In this document: positions 4,862 to 11,701 of the stretch, one piece after another
Layout of the letters: the number at the start of each line of letters is the position of its first letter
Numbering within the stretch: the stretch's first letter is position 1
Assembly (NCBI GenBank): GCA_937961295.1
Contig: CALGOK010000107.1
Span: 1 to 11,701 of the forward strand
Direction: 5' to 3'
From: an uncultured Gemmatimonadota bacterium
GTDB lineage: Bacteria; Gemmatimonadota; Gemmatimonadetes; Gemmatimonadales; GWC2-71-9
Length of the DNA stretch: 11,701 nucleotides
Notes under the pieces: generated by a model
Seen by the model: only the letters and a program-made list of their open reading frames with translations
What the model was told of the DNA's origin: nothing
The model's database searches: none
Translations under genes and position numbers: made by a program

Positions 4862-6412
4862 ATGCCCACCTGGTTCGTCGGACCCTGGGAGCTCTCCTCC
4901 GCCACCGCCGTCCTGCCGCCCACCCCTGACGAGGGCCGGGTCCTGCTGCTCGACTCGCGCGCCAAGGGCGCCGCCCTTCCCTGGCACCGCAAGAAGCTGG
5001 TGCTGGTCCTCGCCGCGATCCGACACTTCCGGGAGGAACTCCGCTCGGCCGGACACGACGTGCACCACCGCGCCGCCGACTCGTATGCCGACGGGATCCG
5101 CGACTGGCTCGAGGAGCATCCCGACGACATCGTCACGGTGCAGGCGCCCGCGGAGCACGGCCGCGCGGCGCCGATCCGGGCGCCCGCCCGGAAGGACGAC
5201 CGCGTGAGGCTCGTCCCCGACCGGCGCTTCATCGTGTCGCGGGAATGGTTCGCTGAGTGGGCCGAGGGACGGAAGCTCTTCCGGATGGAGGACTTCTACC
5301 GTGCCCAGCGCCGCGCGCACGGCATCCTGATCGGCGACGACGGCGAACCGGCCGGCGGCGCGTGGAACCACGATCGCAAGAACCGCAAGACCGCCGCCGC
5401 CCTTCGCCGCCACGGCCTCCCGCCTGCACCGATTTCCTTCGAGCCCGACGAGCGAACCCGCCGAGTGATGCGGCACGTGAGCGAGCGTGACGGGCACTGG
5501 GGCAGCGTCGACGGGTTCGACCGTGGGGGGACACGCGGCCAGGCACTCGAGGCGGCAGCCGACGTCATAGCCAACCGGCTGGCCGACGTCGGTGCGTTCG
5601 AGGATGCCAGCCTCGCCGGCGAGCCGGTGCTCTACCACTCCCGGCTCTCGATGGCGATGAACATCGGCCTGCTCCACCCGATGGAGATGATCCGTCGGGT
5701 CGAGGCGGCGTGGCGGGACGGCGACGTGCCGATCCAGTCGGCGGAGGGATTCATCCGCCAGGTCCTCGGCTGGCGTGAGTACGTCAACGGCATCTACTGG
5801 CACCAGGGGCCGGCGTACCGCGACGTCAACTACTTCGGCTTCGACCGCGCGCTCCCGAAGGCGTACTGGGATCCCGGTGCGAGCGATCTCGCCTGCCTCC
5901 GCGACACGGTGGCCACCGTCCGGGAGCACGCGTGGGCGCACCACATCCCGCGCCTCATGGTGCTCTGCAACTTCGCGGTGCTCACCGGCACCGACCCGGG
6001 CGCGCTCCCGGACTGGATCACGGCGGCGCTCGCCGGCGCGACGGAACGGGTGGAGTTGCCCACCGTGGTCGGGATGGGGACGTTCGGCGACGGCGGCCTG
6101 ATGGCCAGCAAGCCGTACGTGTCGTCGGCCAACTACATCAACCGGATGAGCGATCACTGCGGCGGCTGCCGCTACGATCCCTCGAAACGCACCGGGAAGG
6201 ACGCCTGCCCGTTCAACTTCCTCTACTGGACCTTCCTCGACGACGTGCGCCAGCGCGAGCTCGACGTCGGCGAGCGGATGCGCCTGCCGCTCGCCAACCT
6301 CGACAAGATCCCGGACACGGAGCTCGACGCGATGCGCGAGGCGCGCGAGGCGTTCCTGGCGCGCCTCGAGCCCGAGGACACCGGCTGGGAGTTCCACCAC
6401 GACCAGGGCTGA
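4862..6412 (+). CDS. Iron-sulfur bacterial cryptochrome/photolyase (FeS-BCP, PhrB-like (6-4) photolyase)
   Basis: A 516-residue member of the COG3046/PhrB group, flavoproteins with a [4Fe-4S] cluster that repair (6-4) photoproducts using light. The Rossmann-like N-terminal domain (about 1-130, HRKKLVLVLAAIRHFREEL at 42-60) precedes the helical FAD domain. Cluster cysteines are C345, C433, C436 and C449. Their spacing (C-x2-C-x12-C, with C345 15 residues before the histidine pair) matches Agrobacterium PhrB C350/C438/C441/C454. H360-H361 in HHIPRLMVLCNF correspond to its H365/H366. The ATG at 4862 follows a TANNNT-type hexamer (TACCCT, 4850-4855) by 7 nt and has no usable SD, so the transcript may be leaderless. 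An upstream in-frame TTG at 4823 adds 13 unconserved residues. It lies divergent from marR and directly before a class II photolyase. Confidence 0.92.
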   Translation: MPTWFVGPWELSSATAVLPPTPDEGRVLLLDSRAKGAALPWHRKKLVLVLAAIRHFREELRSAGHDVHHRAADSYADGIRDWLEEHPDDIVTVQAPAEHGRAAPIRAPARKDDRVRLVPDRRFIVSREWFAEWAEGRKLFRMEDFYRAQRRAHGILIGDDGEPAGGAWNHDRKNRKTAAALRRHGLPPAPISFEPDERTRRVMRHVSERDGHWGSVDGFDRGGTRGQALEAAADVIANRLADVGAFEDASLAGEPVLYHSRLSMAMNIGLLHPMEMIRRVEAAWRDGDVPIQSAEGFIRQVLGWREYVNGIYWHQGPAYRDVNYFGFDRALPKAYWDPGASDLACLRDTVATVREHAWAHHIPRLMVLCNFAVLTGTDPGALPDWITAALAGATERVELPTVVGMGTFGDGGLMASKPYVSSANYINRMSDHCGGCRYDPSKRTGKDACPFNFLYWTFLDDVRQRELDVGERMRLPLANLDKIPDTELDAMREAREAFLARLEPEDTGWEFHHDQG

Positions 6413-6492
6413 CTGCACGCGCGAACCCCGACGCGTCGCGTGAGTAGATTCGAACGTCCGCCCACCACTCGCCCTTCGCCGCGGTGAGGCCA

Positions 6493-7893
6493 GTGCCCGA
6501 CATCCAGCTTGCCGATGAGCGCCTCTGGCTCCCCTCCGGGGAGTCGCGCGTCGAGCCCGCGTCGTCGGGCGACTTCGTGCTGTACTGGATGCAGGTCACC
6601 CATCGCGCGCACGACAATCCCGCGCTCAACTTCGCCGTGCACCAGGCCAACGACCTCGGCGTCCCGGTGCTGGTGTACCACGGCCTGCGCCACGACTACC
6701 CGTGGGCCAGCGACCGGCTGCACACCTTCATCCTCGAGGGGGTGCGCGACCTGGTGGCCGACTTCGCCGACCGCGGCATCCAGTACGCCTTCCACCTCGA
6801 CCAGCGCGAGAAGGGCGCGAAGGGCTCGCGCGACGACTCGCCGCTGGTGCAGCTCGCCGAGCGGGCGCGGCTGGTGGTCACCGACTGGTACCCCACGTTC
6901 ATCATGCCGCGCCAGCTCAAGCGGCTGCGCGAGAAGGTCGGCGTGCCGGTGGTCGCGGTCGACTCCGCCACGGTGGTGCCCGCCAGGCTGCTCGAAAAGC
7001 AGTACTCCGCCGCGCGCTGGATCCGGCCCGAGCTGATGAAGCGGCTCGACGACTGGCTCCACCCCGTGGGCGACCTCGACCCCGACAAGCGCGGCACGGT
7101 GGAGCTGCCGTTCGACCCGACCGAGCCGGGTGACGACATCGCCGAGCTGGTCGCCGGCTGCGCCATCGACCACTCGGTGCCGCCGGCCAGGGGATGGACC
7201 GGCGGATCGGGCGCCGCGCACGAACGCCTGGAGTGGTGGGTGGAGCACGGTCTGCCGCGCTACCTCGAGCGCAACGACCCCAATCTCGATGTCACCTCGA
7301 AGCTCTCGCCATACCTGCACTTCGGCCACATCGCCCCGCAGGCGATGCTGCTCGCGGCGCGCGACGCCGGCCACAAGGAGGAGTACGAGAAGTTCGTCGA
7401 CGAGGCGGTCGTGTGGCGGGAGCTTGCGGTGAACTTCTGCCGCTTCGAGCCGAAGCACCGCACGGTGGCGGGGATCCCCGACTGGGCGCGCAAGGAGCTC
7501 GCGGAACAGGAGGACGCCCCCCGCGACGCCCTCTACGACGACGAGGAACTCGAGCGCGCCGAGACCGACGACGAGCTCTGGAACGCCTGCCAGCGCGCCT
7601 ACCTGCGCGACGGCTGGATGCACAACTACTGCAGGATGCTGTGGGGGAAGTCGGTGATCGGCTGGACCGAGAACGCCGAGCGCGCCCTCCGGATCCTCGA
7701 GCACCTGAACAACAAGTACGCGCTCGACGGGCGCGACCACAATACCTACGGCGGGATCCTCTGGTGCTTCGGCCGCTTCGACCGGCCGTTCTTCCGCCGC
7801 GACGTCTACGGCACGGTGCGCTACATGAGCACCAACGCGGCGAGGAAGAAGTTCGACGTGGACGAGTACATCGCGTCGATGACGGAGGCGTGA
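6493..7893 (+). CDS. Class II deoxyribodipyrimidine (CPD) photolyase
   Basis: A 466-residue flavoenzyme predicted to split cyclobutane pyrimidine dimers with light. Class II features are clear: FVLYWMQVTHRAHDNPALN in the antenna domain (28-46), TSKLSPYLHFGHI (268-280), VVWRELAVNFCRFEP (306-320), DGWMHNYCRMLWGK (373-386) and LDGRDHNTYGGILWCFG (411-427). The last two blocks line the FAD pocket. Length fits the family. GTG at 6493 is preferred because GGTGA (6483-6487) is correctly spaced upstream; GTG at 6484 would add three residues. It follows the FeS photolyase by 80 bp on the same strand, probably as one operon, though a TAGATT hexamer at 6445-6450 could be a local -10. The stop codon is followed 7 nt later by the GC-rich hairpin repeat at 7901. 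Confidence 0.94.
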   Translation: MPDIQLADERLWLPSGESRVEPASSGDFVLYWMQVTHRAHDNPALNFAVHQANDLGVPVLVYHGLRHDYPWASDRLHTFILEGVRDLVADFADRGIQYAFHLDQREKGAKGSRDDSPLVQLAERARLVVTDWYPTFIMPRQLKRLREKVGVPVVAVDSATVVPARLLEKQYSAARWIRPELMKRLDDWLHPVGDLDPDKRGTVELPFDPTEPGDDIAELVAGCAIDHSVPPARGWTGGSGAAHERLEWWVEHGLPRYLERNDPNLDVTSKLSPYLHFGHIAPQAMLLAARDAGHKEEYEKFVDEAVVWRELAVNFCRFEPKHRTVAGIPDWARKELAEQEDAPRDALYDDEELERAETDDELWNACQRAYLRDGWMHNYCRMLWGKSVIGWTENAERALRILEHLNNKYALDGRDHNTYGGILWCFGRFDRPFFRRDVYGTVRYMSTNAARKKFDVDEYIASMTEA

Positions 7894-7900
7894 GCGAACT

Positions 7901-7970
7901 GCAGGCGCGCCGTTCACGGCGCGCGGTGCCGGCATCGCGCGCCCCAAGGGGCGACTGCGAGTACCGCAGT
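7901..7970. repeat. Hairpin repeat cluster between convergent phr and rnz
   Basis: Three hairpins stand in a row. The first is GCGCGCCGT-TC-ACGGCGCGC (7905-7924), followed by the 14-bp core CGCGGTGCCGGCAT (7922-7935). The second is a CGCCCC/GGGGCG-type hairpin (about 7940-7953). The third is ACTGCG-AGTAC-CGCAGT (7954-7970), which reaches the rnz stop codon. Positions 7901-7929 match the minus-strand sequence 9638-9610 at 27 of 29 bases. No U-tract is present. A role at the 3' ends of both convergent transcripts is inferred from position. Confidence 0.8.
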
Positions 7971-8887
7971 CATCCCTCCCGGTACGGCACCTCCACCACC
8001 ATCCCGTCCCGCGCCACCGTCGTCTCCGCGAAGACCTCGCGCGCCTCGGCCAGCAGCTCGGGCGCCTCGCGCGAGTAGCGCGGCGAGATGTGGGTGAGCA
8101 CCAGCCGGTGCGCGCCGGCCGCGCGCGCCACCTCCGCCGCCTGGCGGGCCGTGGCGTGGCGGGTCTCCACCGCGCGCTCGCGCTCGTCCTCGCCGAAGGT
8201 CGCCTCGTGCACCAGCAGGTCGGCGTCGCCGGCGAGCGCGATCACCGCATCGCACGGCGCGGTGTCGCCGCTCACCGTCACCCGCCGCCCCGCGCGCGGC
8301 GGACCCACCAGCTCCGCCGGCTCGACGCGTCGGCCATCCTCGAGCGTCACCGCGTCGCCGCGATGGATCCGGCCCCACAGCGGCCCCTCCGGAATGCCGA
8401 GCTCCCGCGCCCGCTCGGGATCGAAGCGGCCCAGCCGGTCGCGCTCCACCAGCGCGTAGGCGAGGCACTTCCCCTTGTGGTCGGCCGCCGCGGTGACGAT
8501 GTCGAACTCGCCGCGTGCGATCGTGTCGCCGGGCGCCAGCTCCACGATCTCCACCGGGAACTTCGGCCGCTCCATCCCCAGCTTCACCAGCGCGCCGAGC
8601 TCGCGGCGCGCGCCCGGCGGGCCGTGCAGCGTGAGCGGCGCGGCGCGGCCCTGCAGCCCCATGGTGCGAAGCAGCCCGGGGATTCCCAGCGTGTGGTCGG
8701 CGTGGTAGTGGGTGACGAACACGTCGGCGAGCGTGAAGCCCACGGCGTAGCGCATCATCTGCCGCTGGGTCCCCTCGCCGCAGTCGAACAGGAACGCCTC
8801 GCCCTCGCGCTCGAGCATCAGCCCCGAGACGTTGCGCTCCACCGAGGGCATCGCGCCACCGGTGCCGAGGAAGGTCAGCCGGATCAT
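7970..8887 (-). CDS. rnz: Ribonuclease Z (tRNA 3'-processing endonuclease)
   Basis: A 305-residue metallo-beta-lactamase-fold nuclease that cuts tRNA precursors after the discriminator base, allowing CCA addition. Motifs: FLGTGGAMPSVERN (6-19), the zinc motif THYHADHTLGIPGLL (59-73; H60, H62, D64, H65), a histidine at 137 in ADHKGKCLAYALVE, SGDTAPCDAV (206-215; D208), LLVHEATF (224-231) with H244 in RHATARQAAEVA, and THISPRY with H266. Length is normal for the bacterial short form. The ATG at 8887 overlaps the folE stop as ATGA (8884-8887), indicating translational coupling; the frame continues further upstream only as an artefact inside folE. Both tRNAs in this window lack encoded CCA, which fits the need for this enzyme. 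Confidence 0.95.
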   Translation of the reverse strand: MIRLTFLGTGGAMPSVERNVSGLMLEREGEAFLFDCGEGTQRQMMRYAVGFTLADVFVTHYHADHTLGIPGLLRTMGLQGRAAPLTLHGPPGARRELGALVKLGMERPKFPVEIVELAPGDTIARGEFDIVTAAADHKGKCLAYALVERDRLGRFDPERARELGIPEGPLWGRIHRGDAVTLEDGRRVEPAELVGPPRAGRRVTVSGDTAPCDAVIALAGDADLLVHEATFGEDERERAVETRHATARQAAEVARAAGAHRLVLTHISPRYSREAPELLAEAREVFAETTVARDGMVVEVPYREG

Positions 8888-9444
8888 CGCGCCCCGTTGT
8901 GGACCAGGCGCAGGAACTCCTCGCGGGTGCGGCCGTCGTCGCGGAACGAGCCGCGCAGCGCCGAGGTGATCGTCTTGGAGTCCTGCTTCTCCACGCCGCG
9001 CATCATCATGCAGAAGTGGGCCGCCTCGAGCACCACGCCCACGCCCTTGGGGCGCAGTGCATCGACCAGCGCATCGGCGACCTGGTCGGTCATCCGCTCC
9101 TGCACCTGCAACCGGCGGGCGAACACCTCCACCACCCGCGCCATCTTGGAGAGCCCCACGATCCTGCCGTCGGGGATGTACGCCACGTGGGCCTTGCCGA
9201 AGAACGGCAGCATGTGGTGCTCGCACAGCGAGTAGAACTCGATGTCGCGCACCACCACCATGTTGTCGTGCCCCTCCTCGAACAGCGCGTCGCCGATCAC
9301 CCGGCCGGCATCCTGGCCATAGCCGCGCGTCAGGAACCGCAGCGCCTGCTCCACCCGCTCCGGCGTCCTGGCGAGCCCTTCGCGCTCAGGGTTCTCCCCG
9401 ATCGCGGTGAGAATGGCGCGGACATTGGACACGATGCTGGACAC
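8884..9444 (-). CDS. folE: GTP cyclohydrolase I
   Basis: A 186-residue cytosolic enzyme converting GTP to 7,8-dihydroneopterin triphosphate, the first step of tetrahydrofolate and pterin synthesis. The catalytic zinc ligands are visible: C74 and H77 in SLCEHHMLPFFGKAHVAYIP (72-91), and C145 in AAHFCMMMRGV (141-151). These match E. coli C110, H113 and C181. Family blocks GLSKMARVVEVFARRLQVQERMT (97-119) and ENPEREGLARTPERV (17-31) are intact. The start is GTG at 9444 with GAGG 6 nt upstream. A TAGATT hexamer (minus, 9480-9475) could be its -10; no good -35 is seen. rnz follows with a 4-nt overlap. The 193-bp gap upstream contains the hairpin-bearing 40-bp tandem repeats. Confidence 0.96.
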   Translation of the reverse strand: MSSIVSNVRAILTAIGENPEREGLARTPERVEQALRFLTRGYGQDAGRVIGDALFEEGHDNMVVVRDIEFYSLCEHHMLPFFGKAHVAYIPDGRIVGLSKMARVVEVFARRLQVQERMTDQVADALVDALRPKGVGVVLEAAHFCMMMRGVEKQDSKTITSALRGSFRDDGRTREEFLRLVHNGAR

Positions 9445-9500
9445 GACGAACCTCGATCTCCGATGTGGAGTGGGAATCTACACGAGGACCGGACACCCGC

Positions 9501-9620
9501 GGGCGCACCCCTCGGGGTGCGCGGTGCCCGCATCTCCTGTGGGCGCCCCTCTCGGGGTGCGCGGTGCTTGCATGTCCTGTGGGCGCACCCCTCGGAGTCC
9601 GCGGTACTTGCATCGCGCGC
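9501..9620. repeat. Three 40-bp tandem repeats, each with a palindrome and a 14-bp core
   Basis: Units lie at 9501-9540, 9541-9580 and 9581-9620. Each begins with GGGCGC, forms a GC-rich palindrome (in unit 1 GCGCACCCC-TC-GGGGTGCGC, 9503-9522; less perfect in units 2 and 3), and continues with CGCGGTRCYYGCAT (9520-9533, 9560-9573, 9600-9613). Units 1 and 2 end TCCTGT, while unit 3 runs into another hairpin. The array lies between the mlaD stop and the folE promoter region. There are no unique spacers. Confidence 0.88.
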
Positions 9621-9638
9621 CGTAAACGGCGCGCCTGC
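9610..9638 (-). repeat. Hairpin element directly after the mlaD stop codon
   Basis: Its first base is the G of the mlaD TAG. It then forms GCGCGCCGT-TT-ACGGCGCGC on the minus strand (9634-9615). It matches 7901-7929 at 27 of 29 bases, and in both places the element follows a stop codon in the sense direction. A transcript 3'-end function (termination or protection) is inferred. No U-tract follows. Confidence 0.8.
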
Positions 9639-10519
9639 TAGAACACCCTCACCGTGATCCCCAGCCGCTCCGGGTGCGCGGCGAGCGAGTCGACCAGGGC
9701 GCGCGTGGCGCTCAGCGTGCGCTCGAGTTCCACGTAGAGCCCGCTGTCGGCCGCCATCCGGCCGAGGGTCCCCTGCCCGGCGTTGATCCGGGCCAGCAGC
9801 GAGTCGGCGCGAGCGGTCATCGCGGAGAGCCGGGTGGTGAGCATCGTCGCCGCCTGCAGCGTGGAGTCGAGGCGCGCCGCAAGCGCAGGCGTGTCAATCC
9901 CGGTCAGGGCCGTGTCGAACCGCGCCGACACCGCCTGCAGCTGGCGCATCGTGGCGTTCACCTCGGCGGTGGGGCCATCCCGGCGATCGGCGAGGTAGCG
10001 CATCAACCGCTCCGACGCGCGCAGCGTCTGCCGCAGGTCGCTCACCAGCGCCGTGTCGAGCATCGCGTTGAGCGAGGTGAGCGTGGTCGAGGCCTGCCCC
10101 GCGAGCTCCTGCCCGATCGCCGCGAACCCGGTCTCGAGCTCGCCCTCGATCACGGCATCCTCGGGAAGCGGCGCGCCCTCGCCCGGGTCGAAGTCGATGA
10201 CCATGTCGCCGAGCAGCCCCACGCCGCGGATCGTCGCGGTGGCGTTGACGGTGGGAGTCACCTGCTCGTCGTCGTAGGTGAACACGACGATCACCCGGCC
10301 CACCCGCTCGAAGCGGAGCGCCTCGACCCGGCCGACCTGGACGCCGGAGATGAGCACCGGCGAACCGACCTTCAGCGTGGCGATGTGCTCGTAGGCCGCG
10401 CGCACCTCGGGCGGGTTGCCCCACGACTGGCCGCGCAGCCACATCGCGCCCAGCACGAAGGCGATCACCCCCGTGATCACGAACAGGCCGACGGTGGCTT
10501 CCTTGCGATAGGAGTTCAT
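9638..10519 (-). CDS. mlaD: MlaD-like MCE-domain substrate-binding subunit of lipid ABC transporter
   Basis: A 293-residue protein with one N-terminal membrane helix (about 8-27, TVGLFVITGVIAFVLGAMWL), then an MCE domain (about 35-115) containing GSPVLISGVQVGRVEAL (52-68) and IRGVGLLGDMVIDFDPG (97-113). The remaining 175 residues are predicted helical and periplasmic, rich in Leu, Ala, Arg and Thr (for example QELAGQASTTLTSLNAMLDT), longer than the tail of E. coli MlaD. MCE proteins form ring or tunnel assemblies that pass phospholipid between inner membrane and periplasm. The ATG at 10519 overlaps the mlaF stop as ATGA, so it is coupled to the ATPase. The stop codon abuts the hairpin element at 9638-9610. 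Family call is strong; direction of transport and exact lipid are not visible. Confidence 0.92.
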   Translation of the reverse strand: MNSYRKEATVGLFVITGVIAFVLGAMWLRGQSWGNPPEVRAAYEHIATLKVGSPVLISGVQVGRVEALRFERVGRVIVVFTYDDEQVTPTVNATATIRGVGLLGDMVIDFDPGEGAPLPEDAVIEGELETGFAAIGQELAGQASTTLTSLNAMLDTALVSDLRQTLRASERLMRYLADRRDGPTAEVNATMRQLQAVSARFDTALTGIDTPALAARLDSTLQAATMLTTRLSAMTARADSLLARINAGQGTLGRMAADSGLYVELERTLSATRALVDSLAAHPERLGITVRVF

Positions 10520-11280
10520 GCGGACGTTCCCGTCTCGAGTGGCGCGAGGTCGAAGTCGCGCTCCAGGAAGGCGCGGACCTCCGGGTTGGACGAGCTGCGG
10601 AATTCGTCGGGCGTGCCCTCGGCGACCACCCGGCCGCCGGTGAGCAGCGCGATGCGGTGCGCGGTGCGGAACGCGCCGCGCACGTCGTGGGTCACCATGA
10701 TGCCGGTCACTCCCAGCTCGTCGTTGAGGCGGCGGATCAGCCCGTCGATGATGTCGGAATTGACCGGGTCGAGCCCCGACGTCGGCTCGTCGTAGAGCAC
10801 GTACTTCGGTCGGCCGGCGATCGCGCGCGCGATCCCCACGCGCTTGCGCATCCCGCCCGACAGCTCGGCCGGCATCTTCTCGGCGACCGCGGCCTGGAGG
10901 TTCACCAGCGAGAGGCACTCGGCCACCCGCTGGCGGGCGAAATCGCCGTCGGCGAACTCGGCCGGGTCGGTGAGCCCGAGCCGGATGTTCTCGAAGACGT
11001 TGTCCGAGTCGAACAGCGCGCCGTTCTGGAACACGTAGCCGATCCGGCGCCGCAGCCGCGCCAGCGCGTCGCGGTCGAGCGAGGTGACGTGCTGGCCGTC
11101 GACGTCGATGTCGCCCTGGTCGGGCCGGATCAGCCCGATGATCGTCTTGAGCAGCACGCTCTTGCCGGTCCCCGACGGGCCGAGGAGCGCGAGGGTCTCG
11201 CCGTCCTGCACGTCGAGGGTGACCCCGTCGAGCACGGCGTTGACGCCGAAGCGCTTGTGCACGTCGCGGACCTTGATCAT
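10516..11280 (-). CDS. mlaF: MlaF-like ABC transporter ATP-binding protein
   Basis: A 254-residue cytoplasmic ATPase that powers lipid transport with MlaE and MlaD. All nucleotide-binding motifs are intact: Walker A GPSGTGKS (34-41), Q-loop Q85 in YVFQNGALFDS, signature LSGGMRKR (140-147), Walker B YVLYDEPTSGLDP (160-172) and H-loop H198 in MVTHDV. The FQNGALFDSDNVFENI stretch and the GGMRKRVGIARA signature are typical of the Mla/Ttg2 subfamily rather than importers. The start ATG at 11280 overlaps the mlaE stop, and its own stop overlaps the mlaD start, both as ATGA. This gives a tight, coupled operon. Confidence 0.95.
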   Translation of the reverse strand: MIKVRDVHKRFGVNAVLDGVTLDVQDGETLALLGPSGTGKSVLLKTIIGLIRPDQGDIDVDGQHVTSLDRDALARLRRRIGYVFQNGALFDSDNVFENIRLGLTDPAEFADGDFARQRVAECLSLVNLQAAVAEKMPAELSGGMRKRVGIARAIAGRPKYVLYDEPTSGLDPVNSDIIDGLIRRLNDELGVTGIMVTHDVRGAFRTAHRIALLTGGRVVAEGTPDEFRSSSNPEVRAFLERDFDLAPLETGTSA

Positions 11281-11701
11281 GGCACCAGCAGCAGCTTGGC
11301 GAGGACGAGGTCGAGCAGCAGGATCAGCACCGAGCTGCTCACCACGGCCCCGGTGGTGGACCGGCCGACGCCGGCGGCGCCGAACCGGGTCATGTACCCG
11401 TAGTAGCACGACACCAGGCCGATGGTCAGCGCGAAGAACGCGGCCTTGATGATCGAGTAGTAGGCGTCGAACGGTCGCCAGAACACCCGCGCGCCGTAGG
11501 CGAAGTCCTGGTCGGTGATCGGCAGCGCCTGCTTGGCGGCGAACCATCCCGACAGCAGCGCCACCACGTCGGCGAACACCACCAGCACGGGGATCATGAG
11601 CAGGCAGGCGAGCACCTTGGGGAGCAGCAGGTGGCTCGCCGGCGAGCGCCCCAGCGATTCCAGCGCGTCGATCTGCTCGGTGACCCGCATCGTCCCCAGC
11701 T
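11277..11701 (-). CDS. mlaE: MlaE-like ABC transporter permease, C-terminal part (runs off window)
   Basis: The last 140 residues of a MlaE/Ttg2B-type permease are present. The frame is open through the right edge, entering as LGTMRVTEQIDALESLG, the conserved cytoplasmic coupling motif of this family. Hydrophobic helices follow (LLPKVLACLLMIPVLVVFAD; VVALLSGWFAA; IIKAAFFALTIGLVSCYYGY), then VGRSTTGAVVSSSVLILLLDL near the C-terminus, another family hallmark. It forms the inner-membrane dimer bound by MlaF. The TGA overlaps the mlaF ATG. The N-terminal half and the operon promoter lie outside the window. Confidence 0.93.
   Translation of the reverse strand, partial: LGTMRVTEQIDALESLGRSPASHLLLPKVLACLLMIPVLVVFADVVALLSGWFAAKQALPITDQDFAYGARVFWRPFDAYYSIIKAAFFALTIGLVSCYYGYMTRFGAAGVGRSTTGAVVSSSVLILLLDLVLAKLLLVP

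Noticed and set aside
4826..6418. 530-codon minus-strand frame opposite the FeS photolyase
   Set aside because: It mirrors the photolyase almost end to end, has low-complexity Val/Arg/Glu/His composition and no motif. It is a GC-driven antisense artefact.
6223..7947. 574-codon minus-strand frame opposite the class II photolyase
   Set aside because: Same reasoning: the plus strand carries conserved FAD-pocket motifs, and the antisense frame has none.
8888..9226. N-terminal extension of RNase Z upstream of 8887
   Set aside because: This stretch overlaps folE completely and has no conserved content. The ATG at 8887 begins directly before the family motif FLGTGG.
9501..9620. CRISPR array
   Set aside because: Three units are directly abutting with no unique spacers, and no cas gene is present. 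They are tandem hairpin repeats.
9407..9625. Small plus-strand peptide across the 40-bp repeats
   Set aside because: The frame exists only because the 40-bp repeats are GC-rich and stop-free. It has no SD and no resemblance to a protein.

Overview
The window is GC-rich bacterial chromosome. The very high third-position GC, the (TGAAGGG)n-flanked four-helix-bundle gene, tRNA genes without encoded CCA, and an outer-membrane lipid transport (Mla) operon together suggest a Gram-negative soil or aquatic bacterium, plausibly Gemmatimonadota. That placement is inference from style and content; no rRNA or marker gene is present to prove it.

Layout. (1) Positions 1-840, minus strand: a near-consensus sigma70 promoter drives a DUF2383/PA2169-type ferritin-like protein, followed by a MarR-type regulator that overlaps it by 20 nt and runs off the left edge. 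(2) 840-2741, minus: tRNA-Ala(CGC) with promoter and terminator, then a tandem HD-GYP protein, then tRNA-Gln(CTG) with promoter and terminator. (3) 2761-3251: a 491-bp cassette holding one 23S-rRNA-IVP/Avd-like four-helix-bundle gene (plus strand) between two inverted arrays of four TGAAGGG heptads. (4) 3249-4829, minus: a second MarR regulator and an exported cyclase-family (PF04199) hydrolase, each preceded by the same 17-bp site with a palindromic core. (5) 4862-7893, plus: an iron-sulfur (6-4)-type photolyase and a class II CPD photolyase in tandem, together predicted to cover both major UV lesions. (6) 7901-9640: folE and rnz, translationally coupled, bracketed by copies of a hairpin repeat family. 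(7) 9638-11701, minus: mlaD, mlaF and the 3' part of mlaE, joined by ATGA overlaps; the operon begins beyond the right edge.

Functional links. RNase Z is the enzyme expected to mature the two CCA-less tRNAs. MlaE, MlaF and MlaD form the core of an inner-membrane phospholipid transporter. The MarR regulator at 4319-4774 very probably controls itself and the exported hydrolase, and its operator also lies upstream of the divergent photolyase pair. No stretch longer than 300 bases lacks a gene.

The signals that standard gene annotation does not explain are the heptad-flanked four-helix-bundle cassette, which supplies the stop codon of the neighbouring gene, and a modular hairpin plus 14-bp-core repeat family. 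That family occurs as three 40-bp tandem units upstream of folE and as a near-identical hairpin directly after the stop codons of both mlaD and the class II photolyase.
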